Source: Clostridiales bacterium (GTDB taxonomy: Bacteria > Bacillota > Clostridia > Saccharofermentanales > Saccharofermentanaceae). From it: 64,000 bases of DNA. Both the position numbers and the translations under genes were made by a program. Positions 52,112 to 59,393 of this stretch are shown here, piece after piece. Below the pieces are notes generated by a model. The model saw only the letters and a list, made by a program, of their open reading frames with translations. It was not told where the DNA came from and searched no databases. Each line of letters begins with the position of its first letter. Positions within the stretch are counted from its first letter, which is position 1. The stretch is from contig JAFZLF010000054.1 in NCBI GenBank assembly GCA_017551625.1, positions 1 to 64,000 on the forward strand, in the 5' to 3' direction.

Positions 52112-52630
52112 TCAGGCGTTCTTCCCTTTTTTCGGCGTCATACGGGGAAGTCCCGGACGGTGATTTGTCGAGCCGCAGTTCACCTTGATACCACGGAGCA
52201 GATCTCTTTCAAAAGCCTTGATCTGCTTACCGCAGCTGCAACGGCAGTACCACTGCAGATTCTTTCCGCTCTTGACTCCCGTCATCGACTCTACCGTCAG
52301 CTCACCAAAGACCTGGCCCGTTATATCTTCCATCGCGGAAGAACAGCGGCGCGTCTCGCCCGAGAAGTCCTCTTCTTTCAGTGCTTTTCGCGTGGTATCT
52401 CTGTACGGACACTTCTCATCGAAGCAGTTGCTGATCTCCGTGTGGAGAAGCCTGTGAGACGTGATCTTGATCGTGTTCCCGCAATCACAGCGGCACAGCC
52501 AGATCACCTTGCCATTAAATCTCTCCGGCGTCTCCTCGATCGCGACCAGATGACCGAAACGCTCATCCTTAATGTCCTTGACTTTTCGCCCGCGATTCTC
52601 GATTTTCTTGTTTCTGATTACAGTCGGCAT
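52112..52630 (-). CDS. tandem zinc-ribbon-like protein
   Basis: The protein has 172 residues with two similar halves. Each has FGHL/FGEL followed by CRCDCGN or CRCSCGK and a later Cys pair (first half CFDEKCPY, second NCGSTNH). The arrangement FG-L-V ... W-CRCDCG resembles the short zinc-binding DNA-binding domains common in phage and plasmid proteins, here duplicated in one chain. The C-terminus is basic (PRMTPKKGKNA). It could be a small DNA-binding regulator. No phage gene is nearby. It is monocistronic with its own promoter (52690-52717). Confidence 0.7.
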   Translation of the reverse strand: MPTVIRNKKIENRGRKVKDIKDERFGHLVAIEETPERFNGKVIWLCRCDCGNTIKITSHRLLHTEISNCFDEKCPYRDTTRKALKEEDFSGETRRCSSAMEDITGQVFGELTVESMTGVKSGKNLQWYCRCSCGKQIKAFERDLLRGIKVNCGSTNHRPGLPRMTPKKGKNA

Positions 52631-52689
52631 ACTACTAAAAACAACCCCTTTGTCCTTGTCCTGTCGGGATTTTCACCCAATATACACCT

Positions 52690-52717
52690 ATTCTAGCACG
52701 GGATTTGAGAATATCAA
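52690..52717 (-). promoter_or_regulatory. promoter of the zinc-ribbon protein gene
   Basis: Read leftward: -35 TTGATA (52717-52712), a 16-bp spacer and extended -10 TGCTAGAAT (52698-52690), giving a leader of about 52 nt. Its upstream edge abuts the long hairpin E3. Confidence 0.7.
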
Positions 52718-52723
52718 GACAAA

Positions 52724-52878
52724 AATTCATGACGGCCTGCGCAAGCGTCTGAAGAGTCCGGAAAAGTCGGAAAAAAGTTCCGTCGCTGGTCCTCGGCCGA
52801 TGGCCTGCGGAATCGCTCCGGAACAGTTTTTCCGACTTTTCTCGTCTTTCGTTCCTCCGTCGCAGCCCGTCATGAATT
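52724..52878. terminator. long nested hairpin (motif family member E3)
   Basis: Three coaxial inverted repeats: outer AATTCATGACGG (52724-52735) with CCGTCATGAATT (52867-52878), middle GAAAAGTCGGAAAAA (52761-52775) with TTTTTCCGACTTTTC (52827-52841), and an inner part 52777-52824 (CGTCGCTGGTCCTC, GGCC-GAT-GGCC, TGCGGAATCGCTCCG) shared with E2. The middle stem with flanking A and T runs is a classical bidirectional terminator. It separates the ABC exporter operon from the zinc-ribbon gene. Confidence 0.88.
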
Positions 52879-52963
52879 ATCGCACTCTACACCGACCGAG
52901 AGACAAAAGAAATCCATGGACTACTCATCGAGGCGTTTTAGAATCGTTCATAGATGAATAAAC

Positions 52964-53044
52964 GCGATGCCGGATAGACCCTGATGGCGCCTCCGCACAA
53001 GCGAAGCGCGGAGGACAGCGCCGGAAGGCTCTATTCGACATCGC
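52964..53044. terminator. hairpin after the ABC exporter operon (motif family member E4)
   Basis: GCGATGCCGGATAGA (from 52964) pairs imperfectly with TCTATTCGACATCGC (to 53044). The inner core (52986-53022), read leftward, is GGCGCTGTCCTC, a CGCGCTTCGC mini-hairpin, then TGCGGAGGCGCC, very similar to E1. It ends about ten bases downstream of the operon stop codon (53055). The T-tract is short, so it may be a transcript-stabilising hairpin before the true terminator E3. Confidence 0.8.
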
Positions 53045-53054
53045 GATTATCAAA

Positions 53055-55034
53055 TTACTCTAGTTCAAACGCTCCCGTATAGAGCTGATAGTACTTGCCC
53101 TTCTCTGCGATGAGGGACTGGTGGTCGCCTCTCTCGATGATGTGGCCGTTCTCGAGTACCATGATCGCCTTACTGTTCTGTACGGTCGACAGACGGTGCG
53201 CGATGACGAAAACAGTACGGTCCTCCATCAGGGCATCCATGCCACGCTGCACGATGGCCTCGGTACGGGTATCGATCGAAGAGGTCGCCTCGTCGAGGAT
53301 CATGACCGGCGGATCAGCCACCGCCGCACGGGCGATCGCGATCAGCTGGCGCTGGCCCTGGGAGAGCTCGGCGCCGTTTGCCGTAAGCTCGGTGTCATAC
53401 CCCTGCGGGAGTTTGCTGATGAAGTCATGTGCATTGGCAAGTTTTGCCGCCTCGATGCACTCCTCATCTGTCGCCTTCAGGTTACCGTAACGGATATTCT
53501 CCATGACCGATCCGGTAAAGAGGTTCGTATCCTGCAGAACGATACCCAGAGAATGACGCAGGTCTGCCTTCTTGATCTTATTGATGTTGATGTCGTCATA
53601 GCGGATCTTGCCGTCGGCGATATCGTAGAAGCGGTTGATGAGGTTCGTGATCGTGGTCTTGCCGGCACCGGTCGCGCCGACAAAAGCGATTTTCTGGCCG
53701 GGCTTGGCGTAGAGCGAAACATCGTAGAGGACCTGCTTCTTACCATCGTAGCTGAAGTCGACATCGAAGAGACGGACATCGCCCCTGACCTCGGCATAGG
53801 TCAGCGTGCCGTCCTGATGCGGATGCTTCCACGCCCAGACATACGAGGTCTTCCCGTCTGTATCCTTGCCGCCGTGGGCACGCTTAAAGGAGAGTTCCTC
53901 TTCTTCCGGCACCTCGGTGAGCGTATCGCCTTCCTTCTTGCAGTGCACGAGCGTCACATATCCGTCGTCTTCCTCCGGCTTCTCGTCGAGGAGCTTGAAG
54001 ATACGGTCCGCGCCGGCCATCGCCATGATGATCGCGTTCATCTGCTGCGACACCTGAGACACCGGCATGACAAAAGCCTTCGTCAGCTGCAGGAACGAGC
54101 CGATGACACCGATCGTGATGACCTCGGAAAGCCCGCACTTGATCGCGAGGAATCCGCCGATAAAGGCTACGAGCACGTAAAGGACGTTACCGATATTGCC
54201 CATGATCGGCATCAGGATATTGGCGAAGATATTCGCCGATGTCGCGTTCTGGCAGAGTTCTTCGTTCTTGCCGTCGAAGGCCTTCTTGGCGCGCTCTTCG
54301 TAAGTAAATACCTTCACTACTTTCTGGCCGTTGACCATCTCCTCGATGTAGCCGTTGACATCACCAAGGGACGCCTGCTGCTTCATGAAGAACGTGGCGC
54401 TCTTGCCGCCGATCTTCCCCATGAGGAAGATCATGGTGAAGGTGCCTAAGAGTACGACGATCGTCAGATGCCAGGAGGTGTAGATCATGGCGGCGAGTGT
54501 CGCGACGATCGTGATCGATGAGGACATCATCTGCGGGAAACTCTGGGAGATCATCTGCCGCAGAGTATCGACGTCGTTGGTATAGTGGCTCATTACGTCA
54601 CCGTGCGAGTGCGTATCGAAGTAGCGGATCGGCAGGGTCTGCATATGTTTAAACATATCGCCACGCACATTCCGAAGGACGTTGTTTGCGATTACGAGCA
54701 TGATCTGTCCCTGGAAGAAGTTCGCGATGACACCGAAGATAAACAGCACTGCGACCATTCTCACCCATTTCAGAAGTCCCGAGAAATCGGCCGCTCCGGT
54801 CTCTTCCTTCGTCTTCAGGATCGGAACGATGTAGTCGTCGATGAGGTTCTTGATGAACATATTGCCCAGAACGGACGTAACGGAAGCCACGACGATGCAG
54901 AAGAATACGATGCCCAGCAGCACCTTGTATTTACCGGTTACATAGGTCAAAAGTCTTTTTACGAGGCCTTTGGAGATCGGGTTTTTCTTTAAGTCCTCCC
55001 GATTCATAGGACGTGCTCCTCTCGGCGGCGGCAT
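53055..55034 (-). CDS. ABC exporter half-transporter (second subunit)
   Basis: The protein has 659 residues. Six membrane helices (about 30-330) are followed by an insertion of about 60 residues (about 355-415, charged) and the nucleotide-binding domain: Walker A GATGAGKTT (about 452), signature ELSQGQRQL (about 558), Walker B VMILDEATSSID (about 578) with the catalytic Glu intact and the switch His in IAHRL. It is fused in operon with the other subunit (TAATG overlap at 55034), as in LmrCD- or TM287/288-type heterodimers. Export of drugs or a lipid is likely. Start at 55034; an internal ATG at 55007 also has AGGAG. Confidence 0.93.
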   Translation of the reverse strand: MPPPRGARPMNREDLKKNPISKGLVKRLLTYVTGKYKVLLGIVFFCIVVASVTSVLGNMFIKNLIDDYIVPILKTKEETGAADFSGLLKWVRMVAVLFIFGVIANFFQGQIMLVIANNVLRNVRGDMFKHMQTLPIRYFDTHSHGDVMSHYTNDVDTLRQMISQSFPQMMSSSITIVATLAAMIYTSWHLTIVVLLGTFTMIFLMGKIGGKSATFFMKQQASLGDVNGYIEEMVNGQKVVKVFTYEERAKKAFDGKNEELCQNATSANIFANILMPIMGNIGNVLYVLVAFIGGFLAIKCGLSEVITIGVIGSFLQLTKAFVMPVSQVSQQMNAIIMAMAGADRIFKLLDEKPEEDDGYVTLVHCKKEGDTLTEVPEEEELSFKRAHGGKDTDGKTSYVWAWKHPHQDGTLTYAEVRGDVRLFDVDFSYDGKKQVLYDVSLYAKPGQKIAFVGATGAGKTTITNLINRFYDIADGKIRYDDININKIKKADLRHSLGIVLQDTNLFTGSVMENIRYGNLKATDEECIEAAKLANAHDFISKLPQGYDTELTANGAELSQGQRQLIAIARAAVADPPVMILDEATSSIDTRTEAIVQRGMDALMEDRTVFVIAHRLSTVQNSKAIMVLENGHIIERGDHQSLIAEKGKYYQLYTGAFELE

Positions 55035-56761
55035 TATTCCTCACCTCCCTTCTTCTGGGATTCATATACTTCCTTGTAAATCTCGTTGTCTCTAAGGAGT
55101 TCTTCGTGTGTACCGACAGCGTTGATCTTGCCGTTGTCGATAACGATGATGCGGTCTGCGTTCTCGACGGACGAGATACGCTGTGCGATGATGAGCTTTG
55201 TCGTGCCCGGGATATACTCGGCAAACCCTTTTTGAATCTGCGCGTCGGTCGCGGTATCGACGGCACTCGTACTATCATCGAGGATCAGGATCTTCGGCTT
55301 CTTCAGGAGTGCTCTGGCGATACACAGTCTCTGCTTCTGTCCACCCGATACGTTCGTACCACCCTGCTCGATATAGGTGTCATATCCTTCTGGAAATGCA
55401 CTGATGAACGAGTCTGCCTGCGCGATTTTGCAGGCTTGCTGCATCTCTTCGTCTGTCGCATCAGGATTACCCCAGCGGAGGTTCTCCTTGATGGTTCCGG
55501 AGAATAGAACGTTCTTCTGAAGCACCATGGCCACGTTGTCGCGGATGACGTCAAGGTCATAGTTCTTGACGTCCACTCCGCCGACCTTGATGTCACCGTC
55601 CGTCACATCGTAGAGGCGCGGGATCAGCTGCACGAAGGAAGACTTACCGGAACCGGTACCTCCGATGATGCCGATGGTCTCACCGGACTTGATATGAAGA
55701 TCGAAGTCCATAAGGCAGCTCTTCTCTTTCTTCTTCGAGTAGCTGAAGAATACGTGGTCGAAATCGATCGATCCGTCCTTGACCTCCATGACCGGATTTT
55801 CCGGGTTTGTGATATCCGGCTTCTCGTCGAGGAGCTCGGAGATACGCTCGGCAGACGTTCTGGAGATAACGAGCATCACGATGATCATGGAGACCATCAT
55901 GAGGCTCATGAGGATCTGCATCGTATACGAGAACATCGAGGTCAACTGGCCGGTAGTCATCTCGTCATTGACGACGAGCTTGGCGCCGACCCATGAGATC
56001 AGGAGCATCGCCGTATAAACGCTGGCCATCATGAGCGGGGCGTTGCAGTTGATCGCACGCTCGGCCTTGACCGCGTCATTTCGGATACTGTTGTTTACAT
56101 CCATGAACTTCTCAATCTCGTGATCCTCTCTTACGAAAGACTTCACGACGCGGATGCCTCTTACATTCTCCTGCACGACGTTGTTCATGAGGTCGAACTT
56201 CTTAAACATCCGGACGAAGATCGGGTGCGCATAGCGGAAGACGATAATCAATCCGAGCATCAGGACCGGCGCGATCCCGAGAAGGATCAGAGCGACTTTC
56301 GCGTTTACATAGAAGCTCGCACACATCGCGAAGATCAGCATGATCGGCGCTCTGACCGCGATACGGATCACCATCTGGTAAGCGTTCTGCACATTCGTAA
56401 CATCGGTCGTCAGACGAGTGATAATACTGCTGGTCTTGAACTTATCGATGTTCGAGAACGAGAACGTTTGCAGATTGTGGAACATGTCGTGTCTGAGGTT
56501 CTTCGCGAAACCGGCGCTCGCCTTTGCGGCTTCTCTTCCCGAGAGTGCGCCAAATGCCATGGAGGCGAACATGCATACCAGAAGGAGCGAACCCATCGCC
56601 CATACATAGTTCATGTTGCTCGCTTCGATGCCCTTATCGATGAGCTTACTCATCAGAAGCGGCATCAGCACTTCCATGACGACTTCGCAGGATACGAGCA
56701 CCGGAGCCAGGATCGATGGCTTCTTGTACTCCCGTACTGATTTAAGTAGTCGTTTGATCAT
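55034..56761 (-). CDS. ABC exporter half-transporter (first subunit)
   Basis: The protein has 575 residues: six membrane helices (about 15-315), Walker A GGTGSGKSS (about 367), signature NVSGGQKQR (about 471) and Walker B ILILDDSTSAVD (about 491). The residue after the Walker B Asp is Asp, not the catalytic Glu, the usual feature of the degenerate site in heterodimeric exporters. It overlaps the regulator gene by four bases (ATGA), so the three genes form an autoregulated operon. Together with the second subunit it would be a multidrug or lipid exporter. Confidence 0.94.
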   Translation of the reverse strand: MIKRLLKSVREYKKPSILAPVLVSCEVVMEVLMPLLMSKLIDKGIEASNMNYVWAMGSLLLVCMFASMAFGALSGREAAKASAGFAKNLRHDMFHNLQTFSFSNIDKFKTSSIITRLTTDVTNVQNAYQMVIRIAVRAPIMLIFAMCASFYVNAKVALILLGIAPVLMLGLIIVFRYAHPIFVRMFKKFDLMNNVVQENVRGIRVVKSFVREDHEIEKFMDVNNSIRNDAVKAERAINCNAPLMMASVYTAMLLISWVGAKLVVNDEMTTGQLTSMFSYTMQILMSLMMVSMIIVMLVISRTSAERISELLDEKPDITNPENPVMEVKDGSIDFDHVFFSYSKKKEKSCLMDFDLHIKSGETIGIIGGTGSGKSSFVQLIPRLYDVTDGDIKVGGVDVKNYDLDVIRDNVAMVLQKNVLFSGTIKENLRWGNPDATDEEMQQACKIAQADSFISAFPEGYDTYIEQGGTNVSGGQKQRLCIARALLKKPKILILDDSTSAVDTATDAQIQKGFAEYIPGTTKLIIAQRISSVENADRIIVIDNGKINAVGTHEELLRDNEIYKEVYESQKKGGEE

Positions 56762-57246
56762 TTTTCCAAATTCCTTCTCATTTTCTCTGTCAGTTCTATA
56801 TATGTCTTGATTTCGTCTTTCGTGAGGCCCTGTACCAGTCGAGTCTCCACGCCCTCGATCGTAGAATCGACGCGTTTTTTCGTCTGCAGTGCTTTTTCCG
56901 TCACCGTGATCCGCTTGAGTCTCGCGTCCGACTTCTCACTTTCCCGTCGGATCGAACCGCGCTGTTCGAGAAGCTTCAGGATCCCGGTCGCCGTACTTCG
57001 CTGGATATGAAAGACCTGCTCGATATCCTTCTGGTAGACCACATTTCCGAGCTCGTGCTGCATGTTAAGGTAACCCATCACGTGCGCCTGCACCGACGTC
57101 AGCCTCGTCTCCCCGGCCGCCGAGAACTCCTGATCCAGCGCCTCATCGATCGAACTTCGGATCGACTTACTGAGGTGCCGGACATACGGCCCGATATGAG
57201 TATCGCCCCCGGGACTCTTCCCCGGGAAAACTTTCGGATCTTGCAT
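56758..57246 (-). CDS. MarR family transcriptional regulator
   Basis: The protein has 162 residues from the ATG at 57246, preceded by AAAGGAG; a longer frame reaching 57363 has no such site. The winged helix-turn-helix has SVQAHVMGYLNMQ, KDIEQVFHIQRSTATGILKLLEQRGSIRR and the wing SEKSDARLKRI. The order regulator-exporter in one operon and the double operator just after the promoter (57368-57408) indicate autorepression, probably relieved by a ligand that the exporter removes. Confidence 0.92.
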   Translation of the reverse strand: MQDPKVFPGKSPGGDTHIGPYVRHLSKSIRSSIDEALDQEFSAAGETRLTSVQAHVMGYLNMQHELGNVVYQKDIEQVFHIQRSTATGILKLLEQRGSIRRESEKSDARLKRITVTEKALQTKKRVDSTIEGVETRLVQGLTKDEIKTYIELTEKMRRNLEK

Positions 57247-57367
57247 CGCGTCCGCTTCTCCTTTCCTTCCCTTTCCGCTCTTGGCAGTATCTGTCCTGCC
57301 CTTTTTCTGCCCGCGCGCCGGAGATCCCGCCCCGCGCCACACGCAAAAAAAGCGCCCAAGCAATAAA

Positions 57368-57385
57368 TTGTTAGGAAACTAACAA
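57368..57385. promoter_or_regulatory. MarR operator 2
   Basis: TTGTTAG GAAA CTAACAA is a perfect 7-bp palindrome with a 4-base centre. It is in the 5' untranslated region of the leftward MarR operon, 23 bp from operator 1 (centre to centre). Confidence 0.85.
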
Positions 57386-57390
57386 CGAAA

Positions 57391-57408
57391 TTGTTAGCGT
57401 GCTAACAA
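57391..57408. promoter_or_regulatory. MarR operator 1
   Basis: TTGTTAG CGTG CTAACAA has the same 7-bp arms as operator 2. Its right edge touches the -10 of the leftward promoter, so bound regulator would block transcription initiation. Confidence 0.88.
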
Positions 57409-57436
57409 TTATATCGGTTCACTCCACTCAAGTCAA
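57408..57436 (-). promoter_or_regulatory. promoter of the MarR-ABC exporter operon
   Basis: Read leftward: -35 TTGACT (57436-57431), exactly 17 bp, and -10 TATAAT (57413-57408), a near-consensus sigma-A promoter. It is followed directly by the two operators. Confidence 0.9.
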
Positions 57437-57445
57437 CCTCTGCTA

Positions 57446-57454
57446 TGCTATAAT
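57446..57454 (+). promoter_or_regulatory. extended -10 promoter of the SPFH gene
   Basis: TGCTATAAT (57446-57454) is a perfect extended -10 for rightward transcription, 50 bp before the ATG at 57504. It lies ten bp from the -35 of the MarR promoter, so the two promoters are divergent and close. Confidence 0.65.
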
Positions 57455-57503
57455 CTATCTCAAATAAGAGACATATTCTTGATTTCGATTGGAGGAAAAG
57501 AAA

Positions 57504-58565
57504 ATGTTAAATGTTATGTTTCGAGTAGCAGGCATCGTCCTCATCCTGATCGCGATCTTCCTGGTCAGCAAGAAGTCATTCCAGACCGGAAACACCAATG
57601 TTCAGGGTGTGAAGAAGACACCGCTCAATAAGAAGACCGTATTCGCTCTCATCGGCGCCGGCGCGCTCTGCCTTCTGTTTTCGCTCGCTTTTACCATCAT
57701 CCCGACCGGTTATACGGGCGTCCGCGTGACTTTCGGCCAGGTCGAGGAGCGCACCCTCAATAACGGCATCAACTTCCAGATCCCGCTCGTCCAGGAGATC
57801 GTGCTGGTCAATAACAAGCAGCAGGACATCAAGTTCAACGAGAACACGATCTCTTCGGAGACCTCCGAGCGTAACACCGTCAACTTCCAGGGCATCACGG
57901 TCACCTACCAGATCAATCCCCAGAAGTCGGCCTGGATCTACGCAAACGTCACAAACTATGAGGCCGGCCTTGTAAACGAGTCGCTGGTCGCCTCCGCGAT
58001 CAAGACCACGTCAAAAACACTGTCGCCGAATGATTGTACGAACCGCTCGATCATCGAGCCGAAGGCGAAGGAAAACATCCAGAAGTCTCTCGATGAGAAG
58101 TACGGTCCGGAAGTCGTCTATGTCAACAAGGTCGTCATCAACAACGCCTCTTTCGACACGGAGTACGACGAGAAGATCGCGAAGAAGCAGCAGGCGCAGA
58201 TCGATTACGAGACCCAGCAGATCGAGAATAAGAAGAATATCGAGAAGGCCGAGGCCGATGCGACCGTCACGAAGACGAATGCCCAGGCCAACGCAGATGC
58301 GAAGGTCATCGAGGCTCAGGCCGAGGCGGATGCAAACAAGATCATCAGTGATTCCATCGATGAGAATGTTCTGCGCAACAGATACTATGACACATGGGAC
58401 GGCCGCCTCCCGTCTACGATCGTCGGGGCCGACGCCGCCTCTTCGATCCTCATCAACCCGAATCCGGACAGCAGTTCCAGTGCCGAGGTCGTAACCGGGA
58501 CCGTGTCCTCGGGAGGAAGTACCACATCTTCTTCCGAGGGTGCCACAAACACATCCGAGACCTGA
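57504..58565 (+). CDS. SPFH/prohibitin-type membrane protein
   Basis: The protein has 353 residues from the ATG at 57504 (GGAGG 57491-57495); an in-frame TTG at 57489 overlaps that site. Two membrane helices (about 5-22 and 44-66) are followed by the SPFH domain (YTGVRVTFGQVEERTLNNG, the ITVTYQINPQK strand, SLDEKYGPEVV). A coiled-coil region of KKQQAQIDYETQQIENKKNI type (about 230-285) and a Ser/Thr-rich tail follow. Such proteins organise membrane microdomains or act as chaperones for membrane proteases. No NfeD partner is adjacent. Confidence 0.88.
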   Translation: MLNVMFRVAGIVLILIAIFLVSKKSFQTGNTNVQGVKKTPLNKKTVFALIGAGALCLLFSLAFTIIPTGYTGVRVTFGQVEERTLNNGINFQIPLVQEIVLVNNKQQDIKFNENTISSETSERNTVNFQGITVTYQINPQKSAWIYANVTNYEAGLVNESLVASAIKTTSKTLSPNDCTNRSIIEPKAKENIQKSLDEKYGPEVVYVNKVVINNASFDTEYDEKIAKKQQAQIDYETQQIENKKNIEKAEADATVTKTNAQANADAKVIEAQAEADANKIISDSIDENVLRNRYYDTWDGRLPSTIVGADAASSILINPNPDSSSSAEVVTGTVSSGGSTTSSSEGATNTSET

Positions 58566-58586
58566 CGAGCTGGTAGCCCTCTTCAT

Positions 58587-58997
58587 TTACGAAACATCAA
58601 GTTTCTTCTGGAGTGCCTCCTGCAGCACCTGGGAGAAATTGATGTTTTGCTCTGTCGCAGCAGTGTTCATCCATTCCGGGATCGTCAGCGTCTTCTTCAC
58701 CGCTTTGCTTCCGAACTTCCTGCGATATGTTTTTGTATCACAAACCACATATGAGGCAAACTCTCCGGCTTTCACTTTAATATTCTTAATTGGTGTTGGA
58801 TCCGGTGCCGCGACACCCTTCTCCTCATACATGGAATAAAGCATAAGCGCAAGCGCATCACTTGCCATAAGAATCGCATCTGCTATATCATCTCCACACG
58901 TTACGCAACCCGTGATGTCTGGAAAAGAAACGGAATACATCCCTTTCTTCTCTTTAGTGAACACTGCCGGATATGAATAAACACTATCTCGTTTCAT
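58587..58997 (-). CDS. hicB: HicB-like antitoxin
   Basis: The protein has 136 residues. YSYPAVFTKEKKGMYSVSFPD (about 5-25) and GCVTCGDDIADAILMASDAL form the partial RNase-H-like fold of HicB. The C-terminal KKTLTIPEWMNTAATEQNIN reads as a ribbon-helix-helix DNA-binding part. It follows hicA by 13 bp, the usual toxin-then-antitoxin order, and should neutralise the HicA RNase and repress the operon. Confidence 0.9.
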   Translation of the reverse strand: MKRDSVYSYPAVFTKEKKGMYSVSFPDITGCVTCGDDIADAILMASDALALMLYSMYEEKGVAAPDPTPIKNIKVKAGEFASYVVCDTKTYRRKFGSKAVKKTLTIPEWMNTAATEQNINFSQVLQEALQKKLDVS

Positions 58998-59010
58998 CTT
59001 AATCTCCCCC

Positions 59011-59193
59011 TTAAATGCCCGCTAACCCGCGAATTGAGTTCAGTGTCCCTGCCGGAACCTCACGTGCATTATGCCTCGGTACAGCAAAGGTTTGTCCTGT
59101 TTTGGGGCTGTACCATATTTCGTGGTTTCCACCTTCGCGGACCTTATAGCATCCGTTTTTCTTCAGAAGCTTTTTCAGCTCAGATACCTTCAT
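59011..59193 (-). CDS. hicA: HicA-like mRNA interferase toxin
   Basis: The protein has 60 residues from the ATG at 59193 (GGAGG five to nine bases upstream); an ATG at 59205 is part of the -10 region. SELKKLLKKNGCYKVREGGNHEIW contains the catalytic His (GGNHEIW) of the dsRBD-like HicA fold, and the end VPAGTLNSIRGLAGI matches family length. It would cleave mRNA and halt growth when HicB is lost. Confidence 0.9.
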   Translation of the reverse strand: MKVSELKKLLKKNGCYKVREGGNHEIWYSPKTGQTFAVPRHNAREVPAGTLNSIRGLAGI

Positions 59194-59203
59194 TCTCGCC
59201 TCC

Positions 59204-59231
59204 ATTATAACACGTATTATACGTATTTCAA
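59204..59231 (-). promoter_or_regulatory. hicAB promoter with palindromic operator
   Basis: Read leftward: -35 TTGAAA (59231-59226), 16 bp and TATAAT (59209-59204). A second TATAAT lies at 59221-59216. The perfect palindrome ACGTATTATACGT (59212-59224) covers the spacer and the second -10, a likely HicB operator. If the first -10 is used, the transcript begins only a few bases before the ATG; the second gives a normal leader containing GGAGG. Confidence 0.75.
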
Positions 59232-59393
59232 CAAGGTAGTTCTTATTCCGTTCCCGTTTGCAGTTTCAACAGAACTCCTTTGCCATCATATATACCATCG
59301 GTATCTGAATTCTACATTATTCCATTGGTATTTGCAAGAGATTTGTGATTTGGGGTATAAGAGAATTAAGATGGTTATTCAAACGTCATATCT

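Noticed and set aside
52112..52630. Prophage remnant
   Set aside because: Only the zinc-ribbon-like domain recalls phages; there is no integrase, portal, terminase or tail gene in the window.
57246..57363. Longer start for the MarR regulator (39 extra residues)
   Set aside because: The extension is Arg/Gly/Lys-rich, has no ribosome-binding site and would start within five bases of operator 2; AAAGGAG supports the shorter start.
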